A DNA stretch of 64,000 nucleotides from positions 422,406 through 486,405 of the forward strand of contig NMRA01000241.1 of the NCBI GenBank assembly GCA_002633005.1, in the 5' to 3' direction. The position numbers were made by a program, and so were the translations under genes. The notes below the pieces were generated by a model that made no database searches, was not told where the DNA came from, and was given only the letters and a program-made list of their open reading frames with translations. The stretch is from Phoronis australis (Eukaryota; Phoronida; Phoronidae). This document shows positions 49,711 through 61,044 of the stretch, in pieces (the first letter of the stretch is position 1; the number at the start of each line of letters is the position of its first letter).

Positions 49711-50400
49711 TTGAATGGTGTCCAAGTAGATACGGAGGTAGACAACGAACTGGGACGATTCATAAGACCCTTTCATATTGACTTAACTTTGGTCTGAGCG
49801 GAGCGTCTACATAAACAGCGCAGTTAACTGGACCGTTCATTCTGACTTCGGTAGTTAAAGAACATCGAAGTAAACGGTTGGTGACGCTGTTATCATCGAA
49901 GTTATCGCAAGGTAGCGCTGCATGCTAAGATTTTTTTTTCAATGAGACCATTTGAGAACCTTCACATGTGCTAAATGACATTAAACTTATTTTTAAATCG
50001 ATTAGTTGTTATTAGAGCAAAATATAAGCAGCTATTAGTAACGACACTACCCTGTAACTGTTGACGGTAACAGTGGCACCTGGCAATAACTTCGATTGGA
50101 CCGAAGTTAACCGTTCATACTGCACCGCAGCGTCGACACTGCGCTATTAAATCTACCTGTTAACTGCGATGTTAACTGGAGCTGTTAACTACGATCCAGG
50201 ACCGGAGTAAAGCGTTCATACTGACCGCAACTCCCCAAACCATCGACACGTCAACGTTAGTATGAAAGGCCCTATAATGTCTTTCAATGTGTAGCAGACA
50301 CTGTGGCCTAATGAGGTATCCCGTCCAAGAATTGAATCAGCAGATTTACTGAAAACATGTTAAGTGTTCCCATTGACCATTGAGAGCCAGTGGGAAAGGA
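49711..50400 (+). pseudogene. Protease fragment split by a MITE
   Basis: Just before the MITE, 49707-49764 reads LDLNGVQVDTEVD, the start of a retroelement aspartic protease. The Asp-Thr-Gly active site that should follow is degraded (DNELGR). Just after the MITE the same frame resumes with TLWPNEVSRPRIESADLL (about 50305-50360). There is a stop between. The frame is kept across the insertion if one ATA copy and the MITE are ignored. Confidence 0.55.
49765..50273 (-). mobile_element. MITE with 3-bp target duplication, copy B
   Basis: The 509-bp element is the inverse-orientation relative of 16721-17188. Its ends are AGACCCTTTCATATTGAC and, reversed, AGGGCCTTTCATACTAAC. ATA stands on both sides (49762-49764, 50274-50276). 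It is inserted in the protease part of a Gypsy remnant, so it is younger than that copy. Confidence 0.88.
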
Positions 50401-50480
50401 ACACTTAGAGACACAACAGTGGCCTTAATCAAACCTTGTTGTTTGACCCAAAGCACAGGTTTAGTACCACTTCAACAGGC

Positions 50481-51303
50481 ATTATGAAGCGAAGGGGTAT
50501 ATTTGGGGGAGGGGATATATTGGGGGGCATGTAGTGATGAGCAGGCGTTCATTGAATAAAGTCCAGTAGAATATAATGTGAATTTTTCAAGTCCATTTAA
50601 GTTGTGTAAGTGTTGCTCAGTAATACTAGGTCTATGGTCTCTGTTGAATGGTTTACATTGTAAGGCTGAACAAATGGACATGAGCAGACTTTTGTTTGCT
50701 TTGCTTTTTCATTGCCTTTCCATAGTTGAATATAGTGGTTGTGTAAGGTATGGCCTGCCACGTGACTCAGCATTCTCTGAGCTGTTTGTGTGCTTTAGTG
50801 CTGGGGTACTTGCAGCTTGTTGAGCTCTTCAGATCAATACTGAGTTTGGGTCGTAGATGTGCTATTAGTTTATAACTAGAATACAATTGGGCTTATCGCT
50901 AAGAAGCTGATAAATGTGCAGTTAGTAGGTACTGCCTACACACAGTCTGTGAAGAGCTTCCCAAGGCGTGTTAGCATTTGGGGAGATTTAGAAGGATTTT
51001 TAGACATCAGGTGATGGAAAGCAAACATGAAATGACTGTGTGTTGATATCTCATGTCCATTGGTTTGTGTTTGGGATTATCAGTTGACAAAGCATTATCC
51101 ATCACTGACGTAACCATGTTGGTGGTGCCAGTGTGACCGCTTAGTTATCTACATGACCGCCGTAGTCTCTTTCTGGGAATACGATCTCTTTCGGACATAG
51201 CCGAGTGATTGCAGAGCTGATATACCTCCAGCGGATGTAATGTAGTGAGACACTACTGGAGCTGCGTATTAATCTACTTATTTATTAGTGACTGTCTTTC
51301 AAG
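50481..51303. other. No gene seen before exon 2
   Basis: Non-coding intron sequence. If 51304-51378 serves as an alternative first exon, its promoter would lie here; no TATA box or other clear signal was identified. Confidence 0.45.
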
Positions 51304-51378
51304 GAAATAGCACATTAAGAGGGGTCATGAGTAAGTCTTCCCTGGTTCAAGTTGCCCCTGTCAATGGGGTTGTCAAAG
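51304..51378 (+). CDS. ABCB1-like transporter, exon 2 (cassette or alternative first exon)
   Basis: An acceptor (ACTGTCTTTCAAG) ends at 51303, and the donor GTAAGA starts at 51379. The 75-nt exon is open in the frame set by exon 1 (phase 1 in, phase 1 out) and encodes GNSTLRGV then MSKSSLVQVAPVNGVVK. Being a multiple of three, it can be included or skipped. It also has its own ATG at 51327, so it could be an alternative first exon with the same phase. The peptide has no conserved domain; the call rests on splice signals and frame. Confidence 0.5.
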
Positions 51379-51772
51379 GTAAGAGAGGACATCCTTTAAG
51401 TGCATGTGTCCTATATTTTGATCTCGTGGTTGTGTGTCAGTACATTCAGAGACCTATGTTGTCACTAGACATAAGTTGTAGCTACAGGAATGTTGTAGTC
51501 TTAGTTTAGTTACTAGTTGTCATTGCTATACCTTTCCAATTCATCCTAATTAGTACCTAGCTGAACCATTGCTTCAAACGAGATTTTTGACAGCACTGCT
51601 ACCTGCTGATTTCTAACTTTTGCCTGTGCTGAGTTACCAAATGATCCTTTCACAGGGTTATAACCGTACTCTAGTAAACAGTTCTAAAGTGTTCAGATCG
51701 AGAGCTATACATTTTAATCAGTTATGTTACCCCTTTGCTGTGAACAAGCAATAAATTTTTCAAGTGCCTTAC

Positions 51773-51895
51773 CAGTGGCGGATTTAAGTGGGGGCCAAGG
51801 GGGCCATGCCCCCCCCCCCAAAAATTCTCCCAGATTCCATTTGGCAAATCGGATATGCAAATGTCTGACGGGCAAAATCCTGGCTAATACGTACT
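51773..51895 (-). repeat. CAGTGGCGG-type element fragment
   Basis: It begins CAGTGGCGGATTTAAGTGGG with G- and C-runs, then shares TTCCATTTGGCAAAT and GACGGGCAAAATCCTGGC with the element at 40889-41061 in the opposite orientation. No right end was found. Confidence 0.65.
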
Positions 51896-53629
51896 TTGGG
51901 GCTAATGGCAGGAAGAAGTGGTTTTCAAATAATCAGTGTGCACAACTTCAAAATAATTGGTGTCCCATGAGCTTGGAACATAAATTGTGTGACAAATCAG
52001 TAATTCTACATTATCTGAAATACCATCAGAGTGTGTGTTAGGGTAATGTAAATTGTGACAATTAGACCTTACAGACACACTGCTAGCTAAAAAGTCCGCA
52101 GGTTTGCAGCTTAAAGTTTCAGGTAACATAATGCACTGCATTTTCTACTGATGAACTACTTTTCAGGAATCAGTTTTGTTCGTTTGTACTCGTGCCGTTC
52201 GCTTTCGGTATTTGTGAATGTTCATTGTTGTCAGGAGTGGTCTGTGACCCATGGAACTGAATAGGCCAGGATGTATGTAATGATAATGATAATGATTATA
52301 GAAATTGTGAAATTATACATTACACCAATTGGTTATTGATCATGTGATAAGTAGTTCTAGTTTATTAGCAAAGTATTTGCTATGGATACTGCTCTATAGA
52401 TTGGCGCCATAATGTGATTGTGCAATTCTGTCTAAAGCAAGCTCCATGGTGACTCAGGGGGTGGCTTTGTGTGTGTGTGTTATGTGTGTGCCCGTTGGTC
52501 TGGTGATTTGATCCTTTTAGCAAACAACTACTCCTGGTGACATTGCCATAGTATGAGCTCATGTATACCTAAGTATTGAATATTCTTGGAGCATTAGTGT
52601 TTTTTTATGCAACTTGAGACAAATTGAACAATATAGTCAATGCCTCAGTCTGTCATGTACAGTAACATGACATGTTGTGTTGAAAGGTTACTGCATTCTG
52701 TACCTTGACAATCTTGCAATGGTGCCAATCCACCTGATAACAGTCCAGCTCCTAGTGATAAATTGTGAGATAATTACAACACTGTGTTCTATATATAACT
52801 TGATACTATGACCCATCTACCTCCAGGCTATCCAAAGCAGTTGTAAATATTTGATTGACTAAGGCCAAAGCAATGCTATAATCGTTTCTGATCTGTGTTG
52901 TTTTTCAAAATTGATGCACTTTATTTATAGTTGTCTACGGTATATTTTCAAAATACAGAATTCCCTAATGCCAGTTGAAATGAGCACTGAACCGTCTTTG
53001 TTTTTCCACTGAGTACCACCTGATGCCAACTTTGTAATGTGCATACCATTTTGTTATTTTTGGCCTAACAGTGTCTAACAGTGTTTTTCAATTCCAGGAA
53101 GGAAATCTGACACTGGCACTAGATCTTCAGATTGTCAATGATCTAACACAGCCAATCTATACATTTCCTTCTTATTTTCCTATTTTCTGCAAAGTTATCT
53201 CCTTCTCCATTTCTTTAGCTGATCTAGTTATGAGTTCTCACCACGGTGTCATATTACTGGTCTTAATATTGGGCTGATCAAATTATGATTTTGAATAATT
53301 GGGATAGTTTAAGGTTTTTTACTCAGGCGCTGGTATTGACGTGATTTGAAAAAGTAGAAGTTGTTGTTGATGTCTCTTATTTCCAGTAGAGCACCAGCAG
53401 TGTACACATTTTGAAAAGGCTATGAGGTAAATTCTCACGAATTCAGAACACAGAGCGGAGAAGACAGTCTTCCTGTCTGATAGACTGTAGGGACATTTTC
53501 TCGTCTTTTTTTCCCCTAGCTGAAGTTCTTTCTCATGCTCTGCAATTTTTACTTGGGAATACAACATGTTTTTTCATTAAAGGAGGGACAGTGTCGACAA
53601 GAAAAGTAATTTTCAGAAATATTTAGTTG

Positions 53630-53694
53630 CGTGGAATTGAACACACTAGCTCTGAAGTGGCAACTGAATGCTCTGCTGCTGAGCCAAATCCCAT
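53630..53694 (-). repeat. tRNA-derived SINE head (minus strand)
   Basis: On the minus strand TGGCTCAGCAGCAGAGC (53670-53686) is a near-consensus A box and GTGTTCAATTCCAC (around 53631-53643) is a near-consensus B box, spaced as in tRNA genes. No proper cloverleaf folds. It is a SINE or tRNA pseudogene. Confidence 0.6.
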
Positions 53695-54220
53695 GTGTTA
53701 AATGTCAGAGTATTTAAACTGTAAGTACACCACTCTCGATTTCTGCCACTGTCTAGCAGGCAACAGTAAGAATTAGCAATTTTCAATAAAATCACAACAG
53801 ATTCTGTTGTTATGTAGCTCTGGTCAAGGCTAATATATACCTTTGTGACAGCCTTATATAGCTAGCTATAGTCGTACAATATTACAATGAATTCACGTGT
53901 TAGAAACCTTTGAAAATGTGAAGGTTTTCGAATATGTTTTGCTCGAAATTTGATTGAATTGCAAAGTACCAATTTAGCAGGGCGAAAGTGTCACTATAAT
54001 GGTAAGGTTACTATGAATATGTTCTACACAGATGGCCAAGATAACCCTGCATTCCATGACGATGCACAGTCCAAAGGTTTGTCACTCTCGAGTGCTGTTC
54101 TTTCTCTCATGTTTCGCGCAGACTGTACTTTTCTTCTAAAGCTGTATCTAGATGGACACTTAGACTAGTGTAAGCTAGTGCAAGTTGCACCCTGTCAGTA
54201 GTGTGTGCAGACAACATCCT

Positions 54221-54530
54221 GTAGCGTCAAGGAAGTTCAGCGCGGTGTAAATCAAATAAGTAGTGTTAAGTAAGTGCAGTGCGGTGTAAATCACATAAGT
54301 AGTGTCAAGGTGGTACAGCGCGGTGTAAATCGCATAAGTAGTGTCAAGGTAGTGCAGCGCGGTGTAAATCACATAAGTAGTGTCAAGGTAGTGCAGCGCG
54401 GTGTAAATCACATAAGTAGTATCAAGGTAGTGAGCGTGGTTTAAATCACATAAGTAAGGTCAAGGTAGTGCAGCGCAGTGTAAATCACATAAGTAGTGTC
54501 AAGGAAGTGCAGCGCAGTGTAAATCTCTTT
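54221..54530. repeat. 39-bp minisatellite
   Basis: About eight tandem copies of a 39-bp unit with core GCGCGGTGTAAATCACATAA. The unit is divisible by three, so a repetitive open frame runs on the minus strand (54175-54411); it has no other support. Confidence 0.93.
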
Positions 54531-56149
54531 GCACACCTCATACGTTAAGTACTATCGGATACACAACTCCTAAAATGGCGCGTGTTCCAGAAATCAACGG
54601 TTTGCAATATTTCGCTGAGTTTTTTTTGTTACTTTATTTTGTTGATTGCAAGCTTGTAATGTAACGAAAGTGAAAAATTAATTCAGCGTGGGTTTTTGAA
54701 AATGGCACAAAAATTAGTGATTCATCGCTGGAATAAATTCAGTTGCCCAAGCGCATAGCCAATTACTTCTACTTTGTCCCAGTTTGTCATCCACACAGGC
54801 ATGTGAAGTGGGGCAAGTTGCGCTACCTCGAGGAGGTGGGGTAAGTTGGTACACCCGTGCCAAGTTGCACTAGATTTTTTAACCTTTGTCCACACTGTCT
54901 CATAAACTAGTGCAAGTTTAACCTGGCCAACTTGCACTAGTTTAGTGCCCATCTGGACTCAGCCTTCGGAGACTTTGACTGCGCAAAAATCAGCTGTCCT
55001 TTTTGTTTCCACACTTTAGTGGCAGCTCTGTTCTTTGTGCTTTCATTCTGTGCTTTCTCCATGTTTTCAAGACACTACTACTAGGCTAAAGTTTCTACTC
55101 TGGTGTTGGCTATACTACTAGGCTATAGTTTATGCACTGGTGTTGGTGCTTTTTATAACTTCAAAAATAGTGAACATGTTGCTCTAATTACGTTGAGGCA
55201 AATTCTGTTTTTCTACCCAATGATTTCTCCACTTCTTCATCATGGGCGGCGCACCATAGGGGCCTGGGGGGGGGCTATAGCCTCCCCACTTTTTTCAGTG
55301 CTCCGGCGTCCATGTTCTTGTCTTCATGCGTTGACTTGTTTCATCAACGGGCAATCTGGGTTTTTGAAACACATGTGAAAGCATTATGATCTTCTGAATA
55401 AACTAATTTCTAACATCTCTAATAATTTGCTTTCAGACCATAATTCAGAGAGTTTCACATTTTATTACATCTAACTTATCATGACGTCACATGACACTCC
55501 TACATATGCTATGTGTGGTATTTATTCACACACTGTTGTGTCTGTGATTTTCTCAGTTACTAGGGGAATATTTAATTACAGTATAATACCTAATGACTAA
55601 TGACTGCTTTGTGTGTGTTTGCTGTGTTCTAAGTACCTAGTAATTGTTTGTTCTTGCTGATTATGTAAAGGAAATGTGTGAGTCCTTCACCTATGGGGTA
55701 CTCCCTTTGAAGCCATGTGGTTTGTCAGATGTGCCACTGTGCAGAGTAACCTTTTCGTGCCTTGTTACTCTGTGGGTGCTTTTTATGACAAAATTGTCTA
55801 CAATAAGGTTCACTTGGGAGTTTAGAGTACAAAACGCTCCCTTTTTCATCTGATTCTACAGAAGAGTTTTTCGTGTCTATATTTTAAAACTTTGGTTTCA
55901 AAAGATATATTCATTTTTAACAACATGGCATCTCTTCTTGTACACTTTTAAGCTCACTAGATTGAGAATTTAACTGTTCGAGAATCTCTATGGTTAGGTT
56001 AATGGAATGTTCCCCTTAAATTTGTTTTTAGCAAGGTGTTAAGTCTTTGAAAAACTGAAATGCTTAATGTCAATTTTAGCATTAACAATCTTGTAATTTA
56101 AAGCAACTTTATATCCGTCTTTCGTTGCTAAAAATTACTTTTGATTGAA

Positions 56150-56330
56150 AGCACTTGCTGAACATTAAGAAATTGATCTCAAATTGTTCTTGAGTCAAAT
56201 TGGATGTGGTTTCTGAGCTTGCGATTGGTTGAGACCTGAGGTGGAACAAGTTGGCGTGTCATTTATATGCCAAGCATGATCTAGAGTACACGTAGTCTAC
56301 CTGAATATTGGACGGACGTAAATATCGTAC
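56150..56330 (+). repeat. Dispersed repeat, also at 63620-63800
   Basis: Both segments share GAAATTG(A/G)TCTCAAATT, a TTGGCGTGTCA motif and GCCAAGCATG(A/G)TC in the same order. The family is unknown. Confidence 0.65.
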
Positions 56331-57541
56331 GTGTTAACAAAATAATACCTGAAGGATCGTGTGAGAAATAAAGTACATCAATTTCTATACTGCCGCAATC
56401 CATTCAATGTCGGGCACCGTCTTGTTTTTTATAGCTTTGCCTCGTTTTGATTTCACTGAGAGAGGGTGCAATTTAGACCCCCAAGTCAGTCCAAAAGGGA
56501 GGGTCACATTAAACAGATAAAAAGTTGAATTCAAAATCTTTTTCCGCAGTGAAATTGTCTCAATGAACTGACAGACTGCACTGTTTCATTTTATCATTTG
56601 TTTTTAAACTCAAGTCAAATCCTGGCTGTGCATGTGCATGTGTCATATCAGGAAGGCAAAGAGCTACTAAAAACTGCTGTGGGATTGCACGTGCATTAGG
56701 TGTCTGAACTGATTCAGCGCTGTCATTAGATTTACATTTTATGGATAATTTGTTTTGAACAGAGTTGTATTCGAACAGCAAATATATCAAAACAGTTACA
56801 AGCTGCAATTTGACAACATTAGGTGCCTGCGGCCATTACATGGTTGGTCAGTTTTCCACGGTGTGGCGTATGCGGAAACATGAGGTCCGGTATTTAGGTT
56901 CTCCGGGGGTTTACTAGTTGTGTCTTTCAAAGATCAGTTAGAACGTAAATATGGCTTGAGGTGAAAAGTTTTAGTAAAAACAATTTCGTAAAAGCAAGTC
57001 TTTACTTCAGAATTGGCAACAACCCGCTGTATTTCCAATTGAATATAATGCAACATGTGCCGAAACGTTCGATTTTTAGGTCGCTTGACGGTAATACCAA
57101 ACAGTTTTTCCAAGCTCAGAAGACAGTAATAAACGCATATGATGGGCATTTTGAGTACCAGTTTTCTCCTTACGCCCATCAAACTGATTCTCAAAATTTT
57201 GGCACATTCTATCCAACTTTTGCCCAGAACCCACATCTCATCTGAGTTACAAACAAGTCCAAAGTTTAAATATGAAACAACAGAGGATAGATTTGAGTTG
57301 ATGTAAATTTATTACAAAAGAGCTCAATTCTGTACAGCTCTTCGACAGTATTTAGCTGAAAATATAACAGACAGGCTGTAAATTCAACCATTTTTAATAA
57401 GGGCATTTTTATCTTTTTCTTTGCTTACGGTATATTTAACTTCATCTTTTTCTGTTGGTGGCTGTCGTTTTGTTGTCAAAGTATTTTTAGGTTCATATGA
57501 TTTTAATTAAGTTTCTTTTTGTTCTGCTACAGTTGTATCTA

Positions 57542-59722
57542 CCGTAAACATTCGGGTTAACGCCCTGGGCGGTTAAATTGGCAAACCTAAAAAATCGGGG
57601 GTGGGTGGTTAACCAAACATGCTTAAACGTAAAATTTCAGGAAATCCAGGGTGGGCGGTTAACCGAACATGGGCGCTTATTATGAGAGACAACCTCGTGA
57701 TCTAAGTCCCCTCACGACAGACGTACTCGGAACGCGTAGCACAAAGCACTTTATCGTCACATCGCTGAAGGACGGTAAAAACTTCATAACAGCGGATGAT
57801 CCCAACAAAGGTTCTGTTGCCCTCAGATTAGTCATTCACAATTAAATTTAAAAAATTGCTGAGTAATAGACCCGTGCCATCTTGTGGTCTTGTTAGCTTT
57901 TTAGAACTGTATTGCGCAGACGACCAGTGACCACGCAGTGCTCCACTTGGATTGCAAGCGGTGACACTGCAAAAGAGTGCGAGCGTGCAAGCTTCACGTG
58001 TTGCAGAGGTCAGAGCTGACATCAAGGTTACAGTCCCATGCTAGCTTTCAAGTTCAGAGTCAGACGCAGTTTTAAAATTAGTTGTAATAAAGTCTGAAAA
58101 ACTAATTCAGGTGTTTTTTCAAACCACGGCGATGTTTCAATTCATTGTTAAACGACCACCTTACCCAACTTTGTGGGGGAAAACACATTTATTTTACATG
58201 CAAGATGTCCAGATTATATCCTATTATAATTTCACCTACACTATCGCACTGCGTCACTGGTCGGTCCCGCTGTTTGTGCGCAATGTCCCGGCAGGCAATC
58301 TTGACTTGGAAAGGCCGTCAAGTAATATAACCGCTTCTTTCAATATGCGTCTCGTTTTTAATGGCCAAGATAGCGGCAGGATTCAGCACACACGTAGGGC
58401 CTACGTATGAGTAACCTGTCAATCATGTGTTGGTGTCAAGGTAACATGCACTCAGTGTGGGAACTTAAGCGCGTGCACTAGTACAAAGTTACACATCAAA
58501 AGAGAACAGCGACAATCCTAAGTAAAAGAAACCGGCGTGACGCTGTACTTTTAAGCTGTTGTTAGGAAAGACCCAGTGCTTTACGATATTCCTCCGTTCC
58601 AGTGTCCCCCAAAACTGCGGTGTCAAGTCTACTTCGATATTTTGTGGCTCGATGTTCCCTAGGCCTGAGTGTGCCATGCCGGTAGCTAGCTGCGCTCACT
58701 TCCTACTAACTATCGCCAATTTTCAGTCAGTCTGCGTTGTAGATATTTCAGGCTCGAATGGATTTTGTTCAGGATGAAACTGGCCAATGTAGAAACAAAA
58801 TTATTCTGGATGGCTAAAAAGGGAATATAGAAGCGATAATTCCGACTGCACAGTCAGGCGGGCGTTGACGCTGGAAATCATAGAAAAGAACAGCCAGCAA
58901 CACTAGTTAAATCTGCTAATGCCAGTTTGACTGAGATGGAATAAGCGAAAAACAAAATGACAAGTTTTTATTACTTCAAGGTGATACACAAATATACAGT
59001 AACGTATTGCCAACCTTTGAACTCAGAAATCAAGAGGCAGCAAATCGGTAACACAGTGAGCCACACTGTCCCTTTGGTTGCCACACATCCTCGATAACCT
59101 GGCAGTAACATTCATCAAAATAGGGAGAATTTGACATCTTTCCGGGAGTTATGGGAATTAATTCTTCAAAATACGAGAGCTTCCCACCTAAATAGAATTT
59201 GGAGGGTTGGCAAAACCATTGTCGCATTTCTCTGGCCCGATTATTTCGAATATATGTTTTATCTAGTGCACTGCAGACGGAAATTCATCTCGGCAAACAG
59301 CGTCGCTGAAAGCGGAGGTATTGACGCCGGCGGGGTTTGCAAACATGGGAAGAAAATAAAATGACAAAAACGTTCAAGTATTATATTTTGAAGCAAGTCC
59401 ATGACCGGGACAATAATTTGTTACTTGTATTGTAATTCACATTGCCAAACTGCCGTCCCGGAGGCCCAGCGTCGTTACGCTGGTTGTGATCAACATCTGT
59501 GTCTAAAAGTCTGGATTCCCTGTCTTTTAACACTGGGTGCTAAATCTTCAATCTTAAAAAGTCGGGGATAGGGCGCTTAACCGAGAGGTGGGCGCTTAAC
59601 TGGAAATCTTCAAAAATCACATAGGGGCGGTTAACCGAGCAGTGGGCAGTTAAATCGAAAATCCACCTAAAGTAGGGGATGGGCGGTTAAGTGAACAGGG
59701 GCGTTAACCCGAACGTTTACGG
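57542..59722 (+). mobile_element. TA-flanked element with GGGCGGTTAA subterminal repeats, copy 2
   Basis: The ends are CCGTAAACATTCGGGTTAAC and, reversed, CCGTAAACGTTCGGGTTAAC, with TA at 57540-57541 and 59723-59724. It aligns with 46489-48255 over most of its length. It has about 650 bp of extra sequence at roughly 58540-59210, either an insertion here or a deletion in copy 1. The right end stops 73 bp before exon 3, so this intron's 3' part is largely transposon-derived. Confidence 0.85.
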
Positions 59723-59795
59723 TATGTATTTTCTTTTCAGCGTGCTTTGAACTTTATTAGTTGCTTGTTCACTGTCATGCCTACATCTCTTTCAG

Positions 59796-59843
59796 AAAGT
59801 GTCCCTCCATCGTATAATGAAGCAACTGCCCACAGTAACCATG
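59796..59843 (+). CDS. ABCB1-like transporter, exon 3 (48 nt, PPxY motif)
   Basis: The acceptor TCTCTTTCAG ends at 59795 and the donor GTAACG starts at 59844. The exon is phase 1-1 and encodes (E)SVPPSYNEATAHSNH. PPSY matches the PPxY motif bound by WW domains of Nedd4-type ubiquitin ligases and lies in the cytosolic N-terminal tail, at about residues 43-46 if all exons are used. The exon can be skipped in frame. An alternative donor 9 bp earlier (GTAACC) would also keep frame. Confidence 0.65.
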
Positions 59844-60156
59844 GTAACGTAGCAGCGTGTGTTTCAGAATTGGTCTTTCATTATTCAAACAGCAGCCATT
59901 TTAGGACGGTTTCAGTACAGTGTTACACACAAACCTGTGTTTGAAAAACCTGCTTTCATCTAGCAGGGAGCCCAATCATTGTATCAGAATGGAAATGAAA
60001 ATTGTGTGTTTCTATCTTACCTGATTGAAGATGTACACATATAGAAATTGCTGCTGTCCTACCATGAAATCAAGTCAACAGTCTATAGTTACATATTGCC
60101 CATGGCCTCTAAAGTGGAACATGTTGATGTTTAATTTAGAATTTGTTTATTGATAG

Positions 60157-60299
60157 ATGGCCAGACTGGACCAGCAGGGGAGACAACCATCAATGGTCAT
60201 ACCATTGAGTTGGATGGTGTCTCAGAGGGGAAGACAGGTGATAAGAAAGATGAGGAAAAGAAAGATGAGGTGGTCAACATGGTCGGTTTCTTTGCCATT
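60157..60299 (+). CDS. ABCB1-like transporter, exon 4 (cytosolic tail)
   Basis: The acceptor is TTTATTGATAG (rather weak) and the donor is GTAAGT at 60300. The 143-nt exon enters in phase 1 and leaves in phase 0. It encodes a hydrophilic tail with a Gly/Thr-rich start and a Lys/Asp/Glu cluster (GDKKDEEKKDEVV), ending NMVGFFAI. A charged Lys-rich stretch followed by a short hydrophobic run just before helix 1 is the usual layout of ABCB1-type proteins. Its reading frame runs straight into exon 5. Confidence 0.85.
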
Positions 60300-60797
60300 G
60301 TAAGTTAAAAGGGCTTCGGGCAACACTACCACTTCTAACTGTGGTAATATCTCACTAATTTTGGACAAAAAATTGCCAAATTTGCACCTTTTTTATTTTT
60401 GGCTTGTAACATTCTTTTCAATGGCCACAGTTTTTTGTTGTCTGGTGGTAGATGTGATACAAAAGTTGAGCGTGGTAAAACACAAATTTGCTGCTAGATG
60501 TCTTTTATGGAAAAAATTAGAAAATAAAGATTCGCTGTTCGGCCATATTGTGTAGTACATGTTAGATGAATCCACGGTACTAATATGCAAATGACATATC
60601 TAATGGCAGTTACAACAACGTTTGGTAAAGTTACCACTATTCGTAATAAAAGAATCACTTCTGAAAATGGAAAAATGACAATTTTGACAATTATTTTTGT
60701 TATTAAGTGAAGAGTCACCGTAATGATTAAGTTGTGATGATTATAGTGTTAACTTGTGAACTGTTCAATAAGTAATTGTCATTGGTGTTGGTTACAG

Positions 60798-61006
60798 TTT
60801 CGGTTCGCTGACTGCTTGGACATCGTCTTCATGATCCTTGGCACTCTGGGGGGTATTGCTCACGGCGCTGGCCTACCCTGTATGATGATCATCTTTGGAG
60901 ACATGACAGACAGCTTCATTGATGATGGCCGCTTTGATGCCATTTTGAAGTCGATGAACCTCAGCTCAATGAGGAACTCGTTCGTAGCTAACCCCAGTTC
61001 ATTTCA
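60798..61006 (+). CDS. ABCB1-like (P-glycoprotein) transporter, exon 5: transmembrane helix 1
   Basis: The acceptor GGTTACAG ends at 60797 and the donor GTAAGT starts at 61007. The 209-nt exon (phase 0 in, 2 out) encodes [19 protein letters not shown] then [21 protein letters not shown], the elbow helix and first membrane helix of ABCB1/ABCB4-type exporters; HGAGLP and FGxMTD are family hallmarks. The following residues form the start of extracellular loop 1 and hold one N-glycosylation sequon (NLS). These full transporters pump lipids and hydrophobic toxicants out of cells using ATP. The remaining helices and both ATPase domains lie beyond the window. Confidence 0.93.
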
Positions 61007-61044
61007 GTAAGTCACTTGTTGGGTTGCAGTTAAGTCAGTAGAGT

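Larger units (their letters stand above)
48711..50480 (+). mobile_element. Ty3/Gypsy-type LTR retrotransposon remnant
   Basis: Gag and the start of protease are recognisable between about 48950 and 50400. Upstream, TTTTTGGCGACGAGG (48808-48822) resembles the segment just after the 5' LTR in invertebrate Gypsy elements. The preceding sequence from TGTAGTATCC (48711) to TTTTACA (48807) may be a short or truncated LTR. Reverse transcriptase and integrase are absent. A MITE at 49765-50273 splits it. The limits are approximate. Confidence 0.6.
41402..51303 (+). other. Intron 1 of the ABCB1-like gene
   Basis: A 9.9-kb interval packed with mobile elements: an inverted pair at 42045-42790, a TTAA THAP element, a GT microsatellite, an old element relative with a 51-bp minisatellite, two nested DNA elements, and a Ty3/Gypsy remnant split by a MITE. 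No other coding exon was found. Confidence 0.6.
51379..59795 (+). other. Intron 2 of the ABCB1-like gene
   Basis: About 8.4 kb. It holds a CAGTGGCGG repeat fragment, a tRNA-like SINE, a 39-bp minisatellite, dispersed repeat pieces and a 2.2-kb DNA element ending 73 bp before exon 3. No other coding exon was recognised. Confidence 0.55.

Noticed and set aside
48711-50480. Endogenous retrovirus with envelope
   Set aside because: Only gag and protease pieces of Ty3/Gypsy type are visible; no polymerase or envelope sequence is present.
54175-54411. Repetitive protein of 13-residue units on the minus strand
   Set aside because: It is produced by a 39-bp minisatellite; copies differ by neutral-looking changes and there is no start, splice or domain support.
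56961-57245. Opposed ~95-residue frames on both strands
   Set aside because: They mirror each other on the two strands, a typical shadow pattern, and neither shows conserved motifs.
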